Shown here in pieces: positions 1-12,200 of a stretch of DNA of 64,000 nt. The stretch is from the NCBI GenBank assembly GCA_947172415.1, contig OX359196.1, forward strand, positions 312,501 through 376,500, read 5' to 3'. The first letter of the stretch is position 1, and each line of letters opens with the position of its first letter. Position numbers and translations under genes: made by a program. The stretch comes from Chondrosia reniformis. Lineage: Eukaryota > Porifera > Demospongiae > Chondrillida > Chondrillidae. The notes under the pieces are model-generated. The model searched no databases. It saw only the letters and a list, made by a program, of their open reading frames with translations, and had not been told where the DNA came from.

Positions 1-1165
1 GGAACCCCAAACTTAAATTGTGTTTCTTACAGTTTGGTTGTAGTCTATAGCTCTCAGCTAATGGTCAAAGCACAAATTTGATGTTGCTCAATTGAATAGC
101 TCCTTAGCCATGTATTAACCATTCAATAGGTCAGTTCTCTCAACTAGTCCATGCAGTGTCTCTATATGCCTTGGAGCCAGTTATATCTGTTCCTGTTAAG
201 TGTATATAGTTAGCTATAGCAGTTTGGGTTTCATAGTAACTTTCCTACCACATATGAATTTGAATTACATTAAACTTGCATTGGATGTTTTAGTTATGAT
301 TTATGTTGACAATAATGAATGTGCTAGACATTTAGCTAAGATATGTAGTATTATCAAGCAGGTATAATCACACATTTACACGATGTCTATTTCTCATTTC
401 TACTAAAATTAAGTTATGAGCTACTCTAGAATGAAATGAAGAGCTGCTGACCTGTATTACATCAATAGTTCATTATGTATTCCAAGAGGTTCCAATTGCT
501 AGAGTTTTAGTACATTTAGTATGTCAGTTTGTATTTTTTGTGATATTGCCATTTCAGATATTTGGGATTGCCTGTTAATTAGAGAAGTTTGTTAGAATAT
601 TCTAGTCAAGATGAAAGATGAATGGCAATAACAAAGAACAATAGCAGGGTCAAGCCCAAAGCAACTGAATTACAATCCTATGACAGGGAATGATATCTGT
701 TACAATAGCAACTGTTCAATAACAATGTTACACAATAACAGCCAAGCATTACCATAGCAACACTTCAATTACAACCTTCAACATTAACAGCCAAGCATTA
801 CCATAGCAACACTTCAATTATTAGCCAAGCCAATTGGCCAACTAACTGTGAGAACATGTGCCCATATTTACCAGCTGATTTTAACAAAAAGGTTTAATTT
901 AATTTACAATGTAATTATAATGTATAATGTGACTAGAACATTTATGCCTAGAAAATGGTTACTAAGTAACAGAACTTTATCATTAACTTTACGTTAAAGA
1001 GAATCATTCAAAACTTCTGCCATCATATGGATGGTTACCATGGTTACCATAACATTATTAAATGCTCATTATTCAAAGGAAGGTATATACCTAATTACGT
1101 AATAAAACCAAACTTGTGGTTATAAAACTGTTATGTACAAAGTTTTTAGACTTTAAAAATAAAAA
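1..1165. other. AT-rich sequence with no gene seen
   Basis: I see no coding exon here. The only structure noted is a direct duplication of about 35 bp (737-771 and 786-820, sharing the core GCCAAGCATTACCATAGCAA). The segment lies downstream of the SDAD1 stop codon and may hold its 3' untranslated region at the right end. Confidence 0.5.
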
Positions 1166-4100
1166 TTATTTCTTCATCTTTCTTCGTTTTAAAAGTGAAT
1201 TCCGAAGTGCAATCTATACATTTTGCAAAAGGGTAGTGTTTAAATATAATCAACGTGCCTTCTCCTGCATGTGGATGCATAAATATGTACCTGTTTCTCC
1301 TTAAAAGATCTTGCCTTCTTCTTCCTTAATCCCTTCTTGTGAATAACCATTGTGAAAGCTTTCTTTTTAGACTTTTCCTAGAGAGCACGAGTAATACAAC
1401 ACAACATGAAAGACTGAAAACAGCAATTAGAACTATAAAGGTCAGAGTTCAATACAAGTGCTTTGTACCTTATTTGTTGTGCTGGCAAAAGGATTTTGTC
1501 TCCTCTTCTGGTAGGCATACTTCTCCCGTCCCTTCCTTCCTGCCTGTAACAAGGTGGACATAATAGAGGAGCAGAAATTGAGAGTATTTCATCTTTAAAC
1601 TCATTGAGCAACTTTGGACATGGTTGGCTTAATCTTTGCTAACCAATTCAAGGCAGTGAGGGTGCATGGGGTCAGGTTTGGATGAAGGAGTGTTAAGGTA
1701 GTACCTTGTAGTGTGACTCACTTCTGCTTGTGCAATCTTCTCCTCTCTTGTTGACCTCTTCTTTTTATGAACAAATGCAATGTCTGCTAAACTGACAAAT
1801 TCTTTCCTAATTAGTTATTAGTAGAACATGCTAAACAAGTTATCAATGAAGAACTACTCTTTTTATACCTCTCTGCATCACTGTTCTCAAGTTCTTCAAT
1901 CTCTTTGGCCTTTCTTTTTCGTGACTTTCTTGTTTCCAACTTTTGAGCAACTTGTTTGACCTGAATCTTCTCAAAGTCTTCTGGAGTTAGTAGCTATAAG
2001 CAGTGAAAAGACATTCACATGATCATCACATGGCAGTCACATGGCAGTCACATGACTTTCACATGGAAGACACAATGTATAAAGTCACTGCTAACTCTGG
2101 TTTGGCTGATTTGCATGGCCGCATTCTTTCTTCTCTGAATATCTTCATCTATAATCTCCTTTACAAGAGACCATTTGTATGATGCAATGAAATCCATCAC
2201 ATTAGTAATAATGTTAGCAACAGTGTTACCTTTGGAGATTTATTTTGTGTGAGTTTCTTGTTGTCACCATCTTTATCAATACTGCTGTCATCTTCACCAT
2301 CACCGCCATCATCTTTGCCATCACCGCCATCATCTTCACCATCACTGCCGTCATCCTCACCATCACCGCCATCATCCTCACCATCACTGCCATCATCCTC
2401 ATCATCACCGCCGTTATCCTCACCATCACCGCCACCATCTTCACCATCACCGCCATCATCTTCACTCTCACCATCAATGTCACAATCGCTTTCACCGTCA
2501 CCACTACTGCGCTCAGGTTTACCACTTTTCTCACTTCTGTTCATATTGAGGAGCTACAAAGTTAGTCAAACATTTCACTAACGCACTCATTAAGAGGTGC
2601 CACACCCAACTGACCTCTGTTCCAGGGATGAATACGGCCGGCCTCACCTCCCCATACTCCAGTGGCCTGTCAGGCATCGCTTCTGTTGGCTTGCCCTGAG
2701 ATGTACGTAGGTATTGTTCTGTAATTATACAGTTACAGTTGACATCAAACAATATAAAATGTACTTTATCTTTCTTGTGGAGAAGATCAGGATTGACATT
2801 CCTAAAGAGTTGAATGAGTGACCTTGCTGCCATGACAACAGCTGTAGAGGAAAATGGAGATAAAAAGGGAGAGGGAGTGATGGAGAGTGAGGGAGAGGGA
2901 GAGGGAGAGGGAGAGGGAGAGGGAGTGATGGAAGGAAAGAGTGAGAACCAATAAAGGTACCAGAGAACGACAACTGACTTAGTATATGTACATAATAGAA
3001 AGGACAGTTAAATGTATGAATTGGAATAGAGAGATCTGATACGAGTACTTCAGATCTCACATCGTTCTTTGTGTGTCTTGTATGAAGTGAGGTCTTGTAA
3101 CAGGTCGTCGTACATCACTAAAGGACATCTTGCACACACCTCACGTACAGCATTCAAACTACATATTTCACCAGAAAGATGAGAGGCTGCTATTGCGCAA
3201 TATTAAAATGGCTATCAAGTCTTACCCTACTGCCATCACTTCTGAAGCATTCCTTTCAGTTATAAAGTTGTCAGTGATGGCTCGGACTGTGGGGAGGAGG
3301 ACCTCGGGAGGCACTAGGGAGTGACAGGCTTGAGCCAGGTACACCAGTACCTTAGTGACATCTAACACAATAAATGTACATGTTAGTGTACTATATACAC
3401 AATATAATAATGTACTATACACAATATAATAATGTACTGTATATACATAATATAATGTACTGTATATATACAATATAATAATGTACTGTATATACACAAT
3501 ATACAGACTGTATGTATACGTATAATGTATATGTAAATATACGTAATATATCACCTTTCTGGTGAGGTTGAATGTAGCGCTGCAGAAATGGGTAAAAGTT
3601 GAAGAGGAGCAACTAAAAAGAGAAAATTTGAAAATAGTCCATAATACCTACATATATCACAATAATAATAGGGTTTTACTCATTACCTGATGGACTCCAA
3701 TGAGTTTGGATATGAGGTTCATTAAAAGAAGTTTAACTTCAAACTTTTCTTTAGATTTTTCCAACCTTTTAAAAAGTTTTTCGGCAAATTCTACAAAATA
3801 CAAACCAATTTGCTTCAGGTAGACTGCATGTCGCAACCTCTCTTATAAATAATGCAGTTTGTGGATGCTGTGTGTATAGAGCAGATACCTTGAGGGTCAT
3901 TCACAAGGTGAAGTCCTGAGAATACAGGTTGGTGACCTTTCTTCTTTTTCTTTTGTTTCTAATACATAAATCTCCATATTAATGTCTATAACAGCATACA
4001 TATGTATATTGTACTGCAATACATAAATACTTGCATTGGAATACATATAATATTACATCAGTAATATGGTCATACGTACTTTCATGTGTGCTAAAGCTTT

Positions 4101-5890
4101 CTCAGTCTTCTTTTCCTTCTTCCGTGTCTTCTTGCTGACACGTTTTGCAAGTAGTAGTCTTTTAACAACTTCTGGGTTGGGCTAAATGTTAAGTGAGTGG
4201 AGACTTTATACAAGTGGGGGCGTGGTAGGGGTATGGCAGGGGCGTGGCAGGAGTATGGCAGGGGCGTGGCAGGGGTATGGCAGGGGTATGGCAGGAGTAT
4301 GGCAGGGGCGTGGCAGGGGTATGGTAGGGGTGTGGCAGGGGCATGGCAGGGGTGTGGCATATGTACCTCATCTTCAGAGTCACTACTGTCTTCTTGATTG
4401 TCTGCATCTTCATCTTTTCCGAGAAAGAACTTTATTGCTGCCACCATCACTTTGGTTGTCGAGGAGAAACAGGCAGTGACTACAATATTGACAGTCTTGG
4501 CATCGCTCCACACATTCTTCTTGTACAACTCGACCATCACATCCTAACCAATAAGACACAAATAGCAGCAAACATTTATATACATTGTAGGCTGCATACT
4601 ACACATATAAATACAGCTGTATGACCAGTAAAGTACTAGTAGAGAAAGGAAAGCTGACAATGTTATGCAATACTATACAAATGTTATGCAATACCATGCA
4701 TCTATCCTAAAGAGGTTAAAGTTGACAGTGCTTACATAATTCATGTCACACTCACTAATGACATTTTAGCTGCAATTGGATTGCTGTCTCTAACCATCGC
4801 AAACATGTAGTTCTGAAGCGTCTAAAGAGAACACACATGAGACAATGTAGTTCAAAGTAGACTTCACGGCCACCATTCAACAAAGGGAGATACCCTTGCC
4901 TGCTAAGCATAACAGTTCACACACACAGTTACCTTGTTGACAGAGTTGTTTCTGTGTTTCTGGTTCAGTCTTTTCAAATCATTGACAATAAAACTGTACA
5001 AAGTCTACAAAAGGTCACTTTAAACGAGAACAGTAACGAATGTACGCACTTTATACTCACCTTCCTTAAAAGCTTGTTTTGCACACGAAACAAATAGAAA
5101 AACAGTTCCAAAACACTACAAAATTAGCAGTGAACACTTACATATACCAACTCAAGTATATCATAGTATATTCCCCTGAAGCTTGTACATATGTCAGGAT
5201 TACTATATTATAATGTAAATATGTACGTATACATATACTATTGTACTATTACATTAGAACATATGTACACACATGTCGATGCGAACACAAAGATTACACA
5301 CCTCACAGGATCAACCTTTCCCTTTGATCTCATCAACATCAAAGACCTACAAAACGACTACAAACAGCATATTATTTTTTTTTTATTATATAAGACCTAT
5401 TGCCAGCAATACAGTATAAATTACCTACCATCAGTACATCAGGATCCATCACATGACAGTACTTTCTAAGGAGCTCCTGTAACTGCTGAGGGAACTTGTC
5501 CATCTCCTCGGGGTAGCACTGGGTTACCTGAGGTGGTGGGGGAGGGGAAGGACATTGTGGGTAAGGCCAGAACAGAGGACTCATCACTATGGTAACAGGG
5601 TAGAGAGAGTTACCTGACTGAGAAACATGACGAGATCCTGAATTGTCTTTGAATCTTGCGATGGGTCCATCTCAAATAGTTTGAGGTTGGCCTGAAAGTG
5701 TTGGTATTGCTGCATAAACTAGATAAGGGAACCACAGCATCTCAAGTGACTCGCCAAACTAGTCTTAAGTGGAAGAGAAACATCTGAAGCGATATCTTAC
5801 CTCATCCTTGTAGGAAGGCGGGTCCCGCTTGATGAGGTTCTGCAGCTGAGGAAGGTTGTGAGGGAGCTGGTTGTGGTGTCGGCCACTCAT
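1166..5890 (-). CDS. SDAD1: SDA1-like protein (SDAD1), 60S ribosome biogenesis factor, multi-exon
   Basis: Nucleolar/nuclear protein needed for 60S subunit maturation and export. The exons read in order as the SDA1 family. The start is [20 protein letters not shown] (ATG at 5890), then [15 protein letters not shown] and FFLGKDED near 4.4 kb, [15 protein letters not shown] near 3.55 kb, [19 protein letters not shown] near 3.3 kb and [18 protein letters not shown] near 2.8 kb. A long acidic Asp/Glu/Gly segment follows at 2.27-2.53 kb. C-terminal exons worked out from splice phase are 1992-1869 ([11 protein letters not shown]), 1791-1722, 1543-1469 ([14 protein letters not shown]), 1377-1291 and 1213-1166, ending LLKRRKMKK. 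The family C-terminus is likewise basic. The acidic region is a GAXGAX-type in-frame repeat and looks longer than in vertebrate SDAD1. It is transcribed divergently from the NADAR gene that starts at 6027. Family identity is firm; some internal exon edges were not resolved. Confidence 0.93.
2275..2520 (-). repeat. In-frame acidic minisatellite inside SDAD1
   Basis: Repeats built on the plus-strand motif ATCACCGCCATCATC encode runs of Gly-Asp-Gly-Glu-Asp-Asp on the minus strand. They occupy the place of the acidic linker known in SDA1 proteins. Period is a multiple of three, so length changes keep the reading frame. Confidence 0.8.
2878..2936. repeat. (GAGGGA)n simple repeat in SDAD1 intron
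   Basis: Purine-only run of GAGGGA units on the plus strand, located in an intron just upstream of the exon encoding RSLIQLFRN. Confidence 0.8.
3385..3550. repeat. AT-rich tandem repeat (TATACACAATATAATAATGTAC) in SDAD1 intron
   Basis: Several imperfect 20-25 bp units of TATACACAATATAATAATGTAC-type sequence separate two SDAD1 exons ([10 protein letters not shown] and FNFYPFLQ). No coding sense is seen in it. Confidence 0.7.
4205..4360. repeat. G-rich minisatellite (GGGGTATGGCAGGGGCGTGGCA) in SDAD1 intron
   Basis: About a dozen 11-12 bp half-units alternate GGGGTATGGCA and GGGGCGTGGCA. It lies next to the exon encoding the acidic stretch after FFLGKDED. Both strands stay open by chance, because no stop codon occurs in the unit. 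Confidence 0.8.
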
Positions 5891-6026
5891 CTCGTTACAC
5901 GTGGGTGGATTGCGCAATCGTTTGTGAGGGGATTTACCACAGAAAATACGGCGAAAATGAGTAAGTTCCAAGAATAGAAAAATTTTATCTGAAGTTTATT
6001 AAACGTATTAACATATGTCTGTATTG
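5891..6026. promoter_or_regulatory. Divergent promoter between SDAD1 and NADAR-1, with E-box and C/EBP-like palindromes
   Basis: Only 136 bp separate the SDAD1 start codon (5890, minus) from the MGCS start of the NADAR gene (6027, plus). The segment contains a perfect E-box CACGTG (5898-5903) and a perfect palindrome ATTGCGCAAT (5909-5918), which is the canonical C/EBP site. Both sit close to the SDAD1 start and may be in its 5' leader. Use by a sponge factor is inference. Confidence 0.5.
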
Positions 6027-9000
6027 ATGGGTTGTAGCTGTAGCAAGAGTCGGGTACAAGATTCATCAGATGCTAGAGGCAAGTCTTCATAAAGTCAATG
6101 GGGATTAAGTTATTTAAGGCGGAACAGCCTAAGCCTAATATGGAAAGTGGTACGGCGCTAAGCCGTCTATCAGCTTATGAAAGTGACGATTCCGATAGCA
6201 GTACAACAGATACTACAGAAACTCATTCAGTCCAATCGTCAACTGCAGAGGGAAATAGTAGTATTAAACCCGATGTACAAAGTAATAATACATCGTCAGA
6301 CGAAACAGGAGACCCTGGTCTTACAGTGGGCAACTATAGCTTAGATGTGCACAAAGGTAGATCTGGATGCATATATACTGTATGACAACAACTGAACCCT
6401 TAATTAATACTGTGAAATTTCAGTTGATATTTCTAAGAGTGAAATTATTTATTTATGAATTATTTACGACCTAAAGTAAAGCAAGACACAACTGAAATGT
6501 TGTGCTACTTCTATATATGTAGATCAATATTGTAACACTTACTTATATGGTTGAGTTGGATTTGATTCTTTTTATGGTCATGGTAGTTGGGTGGAGGAGA
6601 CACCTGTTTAGTACGATATCTCAATGGAACTGGTGTACTTGCAATTTAAAATTCAATTTTGCCTCTCTTTTCTTAGTTTTGTCATTGTTATGTAAAATGT
6701 ACTTGTGTGTTGGTATTTACATCATGTCATGGTTGAATGTACAGTTGGATTTTAGCAACATAGTACAGGTTAAGTGTCTTCAATATATCCTTCTCTTCAA
6801 CTACAGATACTCCTGCCCTGAAGGACAATGAAGCTAACCTCAATGATTCAGTTCCATTGACGTCTACATATGATCCTCAAAATAATGGAGATAGTAATTC
6901 AACAGAGACCTTGGAAGAAGTCATGGAAGGTAGTGTTTGATCATTCTTTCTGCATGCAAAGAGATTAAACTTATATATTTTCTACATCAGCTGATGGAGA
7001 GGAGGAGGGAGAGCGTGAGGTAGGGACATGCAAGTTTGAAGGCTGTAATAGTAAGTGCAAGAAGACGAGGAATGATAAATTCATGGACTTTTGTACAAAA
7101 AAGCACCGTAAAAAGTCTAATAGATCATCCAAGAAATTAGGTATATTTGACTAATTAAGGTCTTTCAAAACAAATACTAGAATCCTTGTTCTCTTACAAT
7201 TTGAAGCTCAACCAGCACACACTAAGATGCAGGAATTGAAATACAACCAACCACCAAAGAAAGGAGAAGGGAAGGAGGGAAGGAAACAGAACACAGAGGA
7301 AGCTAAGAAAGATACGGCTGTCAAGTCAGCCTCCTTGGAAAGGAATCATCTCAAAAGACCCATTCAGCCATCATCAGCTCCAGACCATCCAGGTATATGG
7401 CATTATATAATAATTGTCCTATATACTGAATACTGTATATGTACCTGACCTGAATAATCTAATACGCCATTTTCCTACATTCTATGCTTACTCTGTAATA
7501 ATTTAAAAGCCTATAGGGAACTATACAATAGACCCGGAGAGAGCTTTGGATGAGGATACAGGAGTCTTCTCTCTCTTCTTTTGCTCCACTTGGCCAAACA
7601 GCTGTTTCTGGGAATTCTACCCTTCATCAGTGGCCATGGGAATCTTTATATCATGCACATCTTATATATGTACGTAGGTCAAGAGGGTAAATCAAGTATT
7701 CAGTGCAGTGACTGCCATCGGCCTCTGTCAAGTGACAAGGAGGAAAAGAAATTTTGTGATGAATGTCTCAAGTCACAGTTGCAATTATGTAATGATGACA
7801 CACCCACCAACACGCCCACCAACACACCCACCAAGGGGCCACTGCCTAAAACTCAGATAGATGGTAAGTCATCTATTGGTAGTGGTGTATTTTTGACTTG
7901 TTTCTAAATCCAACTAATTAATTTAGTGAGAAGAACTTGCAAGACACCGAAATGTGGTAAATTGCTTGTTGATCATAATGGGCAGCCTCTTGAAACTGAC
8001 ATCTGTGAATGGTGTCAGGGGAAAGAGAAGAAGGAACAAAACAAGTCTACAAGAACCAAAAGAGGTTTCTGAGTGAATGAATATTTTGTAATACACACCT
8101 TTATACTCCTTAGTCTCTCCTGTTAAAGGTCAAACAAAGTCAAAAACTCAATCTGTCCCAACGTGCAAGCTACCTGGATGTAAAAAGCCCTGCTACGTGG
8201 AAGGGTCACGTGTTCATGACTTTTGTGGTAGATCACATGCAATGCAACACACTGACAGAGGAAGGAGGTACAACTTACGATCTACTAATCAGCAAGCAAA
8301 CACTTCTTCACAACAACAGGAAACATCTTGGACTAACATGTTTTGGGGTAAATGCATCATTTAGAGAAATCTATTTAAATATGATTAAGGTATCTTCCCA
8401 ACTGTAGGCTTAACTCCTTGGCCATCAACTAAAACTCCTACCAATTTAAAAGACAAGAAAGGACCAATCAATTTCTACCACAGACATGAGCCATATTTTG
8501 AATTCACAAACTTCTTTGAAGCTCCCATTATCATAAATGACAAGAGGTGGGCAACTGCAGAGAACTACTTCCAAGGACAAAAGTTTATTGGATCTCCTTT
8601 TGAAGAGGCAGTGAGACAGTGTTCCACTGCAAGAGAAGCCCTGAACTTGTCTCGTCTACCTGAAGTGAAGCAGTGGCAGAGGAAGGACTGGTTTGAGGCT
8701 AATGTTGACGTGATGAGAGTAGGTCTGTATGCCAAGTTCACTCAGCACAGAGATCTTCAGGAGCTACTGCTGGGGACTGGAAAGAGGGAGATTATAGAGC
8801 ACACAGATAAGGACAGGTTCTGGGGAGATGGAGGAGATGGAAGTGGAGAGAACATGCTCGGAAAGTTGCTGGTAGAGCTAAGAGAGAAACTACGAGAAGA
8901 ATTAGAAGACATGGAGAAAAATGTTATAGATGATGTTGGTACATCTGTTGATAGTGAACCAACTCAAAAGAATAAAAGAAGTCGAAGTTATCCGTCTGAA

Positions 9001-9054
9001 GGAGGACAGAACAGTAAGAGGAAAAGACATAAGTCCCCAATAACTCTAATGTGA
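6027..9054 (+). CDS. NADAR-1: multi-zinc-module protein with C-terminal NADAR (YbiA-like) domain
   Basis: Nine exons fit perfectly: 6027-6053, 6128-6356, 6807-6929, 6991-7140, 7207-7392, 7678-7863, 7927-8064, 8114-8347, 8408-9054. They give 639 residues. Every intron after the first is phase 1. The start reads MGCSCSKS, a myristoylation/palmitoylation-type N-terminus; a downstream ATG at 6098 (MGIKLFK) is the alternative. After an acidic Ser/Thr linker come Cys modules: CKFEGCNSKC...DFCTKKH, CSDCHRPL...CDEC, CKTPKCGK...CEWC and CKLPGCKKPC...DFCGRSH. The last exon is the NADAR domain: INFYHRHEPYFEFTNF, RWATAENYFQGQKF, VGLYAKFTQH, IEHTDKDRFWGDGG and ENMLGKLLVELRE all match the family signature. 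Known NADAR enzymes cleave N-glycosidic bonds (riboflavin intermediates; ADP-ribosyl-guanine). The substrate here is unknown. The tail after residue 570 is basic and may act in nuclear targeting. Confidence 0.88.
7455..7655 (+). repeat. Interspersed repeat element, copy 1 (in NADAR-1 intron)
   Basis: About 200-bp element recognised by its shared blocks CCATTTTCCTACAT, GCCTATAGGGAACTA, GAGCTTTGGATGAGGATACA and GCTGTTTCTGGGAATTC, then ACCCTTCATCAGTG. The same element occurs at least six more times in this window in both orientations, always in introns or intergenic sequence. Confidence 0.8.
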
Positions 9055-9252
9055 CAATCATTGCATCACTCAAGAAGTCAAATGTAAAATGCATATAATT
9101 ACATTTTTGTAAGCAATTAGAAGGGACAAATATAGGGAAATTCCCTTCGGTATTCTAGGAACTATCGCGTTATACATGGAAGCAACGGATTTAAAAAGAA
9201 CGAAAATTGTCTAAAGGCACGTGCTTTAAACTGAAGTTGACTGTACGTAGAA

Positions 9253-12200
9253 ATGGGTTGCAGCTCTACTAAAACTAAAGACGAAGATGTTCCAAAGGAG
9301 AATATCAAAGAGAGGAAAAGACCATGGCGCAAATCTCGACGAAAATCATCGCCTGTGGTACCCAAACCCTGTACAGGTGAACACTTATATAAGTCGAATG
9401 TTGTAATTTTAATTTCACAATATCTCATGATCAGTACTTTCATAGTCACTCTCTACATTTCTGCTTCTAACACAGGAGATGTGGCGCTTGGGCCTTCGGA
9501 GAGTGGCTGTGCCAAAAACGTAGAGTACGAAAGGTCGCCTTATTTAGACCAAAGACCAAAAACAGCGAAAAATATCAAGGAGCCACCTAGGGACGGTATT
9601 ATTACCGAACCACACGAGGAACACATTGATATGAAACCGCATGAGGAGGAGATGGATACCAAACCGCATGAGGAAGAGATTGATACCAAACTGCATGAGG
9701 AAGAGATTGATACCAAACCGCATGAGGAAGAGATTGATACCAAACTGCATGAGGAAGAGATTGATACCAAACCGCATGAGGAAGAGATTGATACCAAACC
9801 GCATGAGGAGGAGATTGATACCAAATCGCATGAGGAGGAGATTGATACCAAACCACATGAGGAGGAGATTGATACCAAACCACATGAGGAGGAGATTGAT
9901 ACCAAACCACATGAGGAAGAGATTGATACCAAACCGCATGAGGAAGAGATTGATACCAAACCGCATGAGAAGGAGATTGATACCAAACTGCAGGAGGAGG
10001 AGATTGATACCAAACCACATGAGGAGGAGATTGATACCAAACCACATGAGGAGGAGATTGATACCAAACCACATGAGGAAGAGATTGATACCAAACCACA
10101 TGAGGAAGAGATTGATACCAAACCGCATGAGGAGGAGATTGATACCAAACCGCATGAGGAAGAGATTGATGCCAAATCACTTGAAGAGGAAATTGATACC
10201 AAACCGCAGGAGGAAGAGATTGATACCAAATCGCATGAGGAAGAGATTGATACCAAATCGCATGAGGAAGAGATTGATACCAAACCGCATGAGAAGGAGA
10301 TTGATACCAAATCGCATGAGGAAGAGATTGCCGAGATCGATACCAAACTGCAGGAGGAGGAGATTGATACCAAACCACATGAGGAAGAGATCGATACCAA
10401 ACCGCAAGAGGAGGAGATTGATACCAAACCGCATGAGGAAGAGATTGATACCAAACCGCAGGAGGAAGAGATTGATACCAAACCGCATGAGGAAGAAGAA
10501 TGGCAGAGACGGACATTGGCTGATGGTATGTAGGACACCTTTGTAATTGCTCTTAAATATAATCACTTTATGCAGTAGGTGATGAAGGTGCTCCTCTGTG
10601 TAAACTTGATGGGTGTATTAAGAAATGTGAACTGGCAGAAGATGGTTCATATCGTGATTGTTGCTGTACTGGTCATTTGAAGACGTACAAACTTTTGACT
10701 AAATCATTGAGTTTGAATAAAACTGAAGATAGTTCCAATGCAACACTAACACTTGAGAATGGAACTAAAGAAGATGGATTAACTGGCCAACTGGACACTG
10801 AAGTAGACAAACCAGAAGGCACTGAAGTAGACATGCCAGAAGGCACTGAAGTAGACATGCCAGAAGACACTGAAGGAGATAAGCTGGAAGGCACTGAAGG
10901 AGATAAGCCAGAAGGCACTGAAGGAGATAAGCTGGAAGGCACTGAAGGAGATAAGCCAGAAGACACTGAAGGAGATAAGCTGGAAGGCACTGAAGGAGAT
11001 AAGCCAGAAGGCACTGAAGGAGATAAGCTGGAAGGCACTGAAGGAGATAAGCTGGAAGGCACTGAAGGAGATAAGCTGGAAGGCACTGAAGGAGATAAGC
11101 TGGAAGGCACTGAAGGAGATAAGCCGGAAGTGACACTTAAGAGAGAGGTATCTGATAAACCAGAAGACTCAGCATTGACTACACCATCAAAACCAGAAGA
11201 AGATGTGGCTTACAGTGATAGCATGTCAGCATTGTCAGAGGAATATGAAGACGGTATTCCATATATAGTCCATACTACATATGTATGTATATAACATATG
11301 TATATATATATGATGTTTCTTTTTATATAGCTTCGTCAGAGTTAACTGTGCAATGCATGGAATGTGGCAAGGACCTCAAACTAGCTAACAGCAATGCACA
11401 AACTATCTGTAGTACCTGTATGGAAAAGAATTTCACCAAAGAAGATGAGAAGGAGCAAGACGAGAAGGAGCAAGACGAGAAGGAGCAAGATGGGAAGGAG
11501 CAAGACGAGAAGGAGCAAGACGAGAAGGAGCAAGACGAGAAGGAGCAAGACGAGAAGGAGCAAGACGAGAAGGAGAAAGACGAGAAGGAGCAAGACGAGA
11601 AGGAGCAAGACGAGAAGGAGCAAGACGAGAAGGAGCAAGATGAGAAGGAACAAGACGAGAAGGAGCAAGATGAGAAGGAGCAAGATCAGAAGGAGCAAGA
11701 TGAGAAGGAGCAAGACAAGAAGGAGCAAGAAAAAAGGGAGCAAGATAAAGACTTGTCTGAATCAAAGGAGGAGCCATTTAAAAGAAACAATGAACAGTTG
11801 GAGGCTACCAGTGATGAGACAGAAACATCATTTCAAGGTATACTGGTATGACTATATTAATGTAGCTTTCTACTTCAACTTCCATTTTAGGAGCTCAAAG
11901 TCAAGATACATCTACTGTTGTCCCCAACACAGCAATGTGTATCCAGTGTCACACTGCAAAGGTAGATGTGATTGAGTTTATGTTGTGTCAGCAGTGCAGT
12001 GATGCTCAGATAGCAACTACTCTCTCAGAATCAATACCATACCAGACAGCACACTCACACAGTAAGGACTGCAACCATGCAAATATATATAGGGAGATTA
12101 CAATATCATCCTATATACATTAAATAATATGTATTAACCTGCCATTTGATGCTCATGCATATATACTTAATTGAATTGTCCCTTACATACTTTACACCTT

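Noticed and set aside
2225..2581. Plus-strand Ser/Pro and Ile/Thr repeat frames
   Set aside because: Antisense of the SDAD1 acidic region.
6098..6130. MGIKLFK as the only start of NADAR-1
   Set aside because: The MGCS exon upstream matches the NADAR-2 first exon and splices in frame; MGIKLFK is kept as an alternative only.
9540..10566. Several long minus-strand and alternate-frame open reading frames of Ser/Cys/Leu or Arg/Pro repeats
   Set aside because: They are shadows of the 27-bp repeat in NADAR-2; only the acidic plus frame connects to flanking exons with correct splice sites.
10673..11777. Leu-rich and Ser/Pro-rich minus-strand frames
   Set aside because: Antisense of the 24-bp and 15-bp coding repeats.
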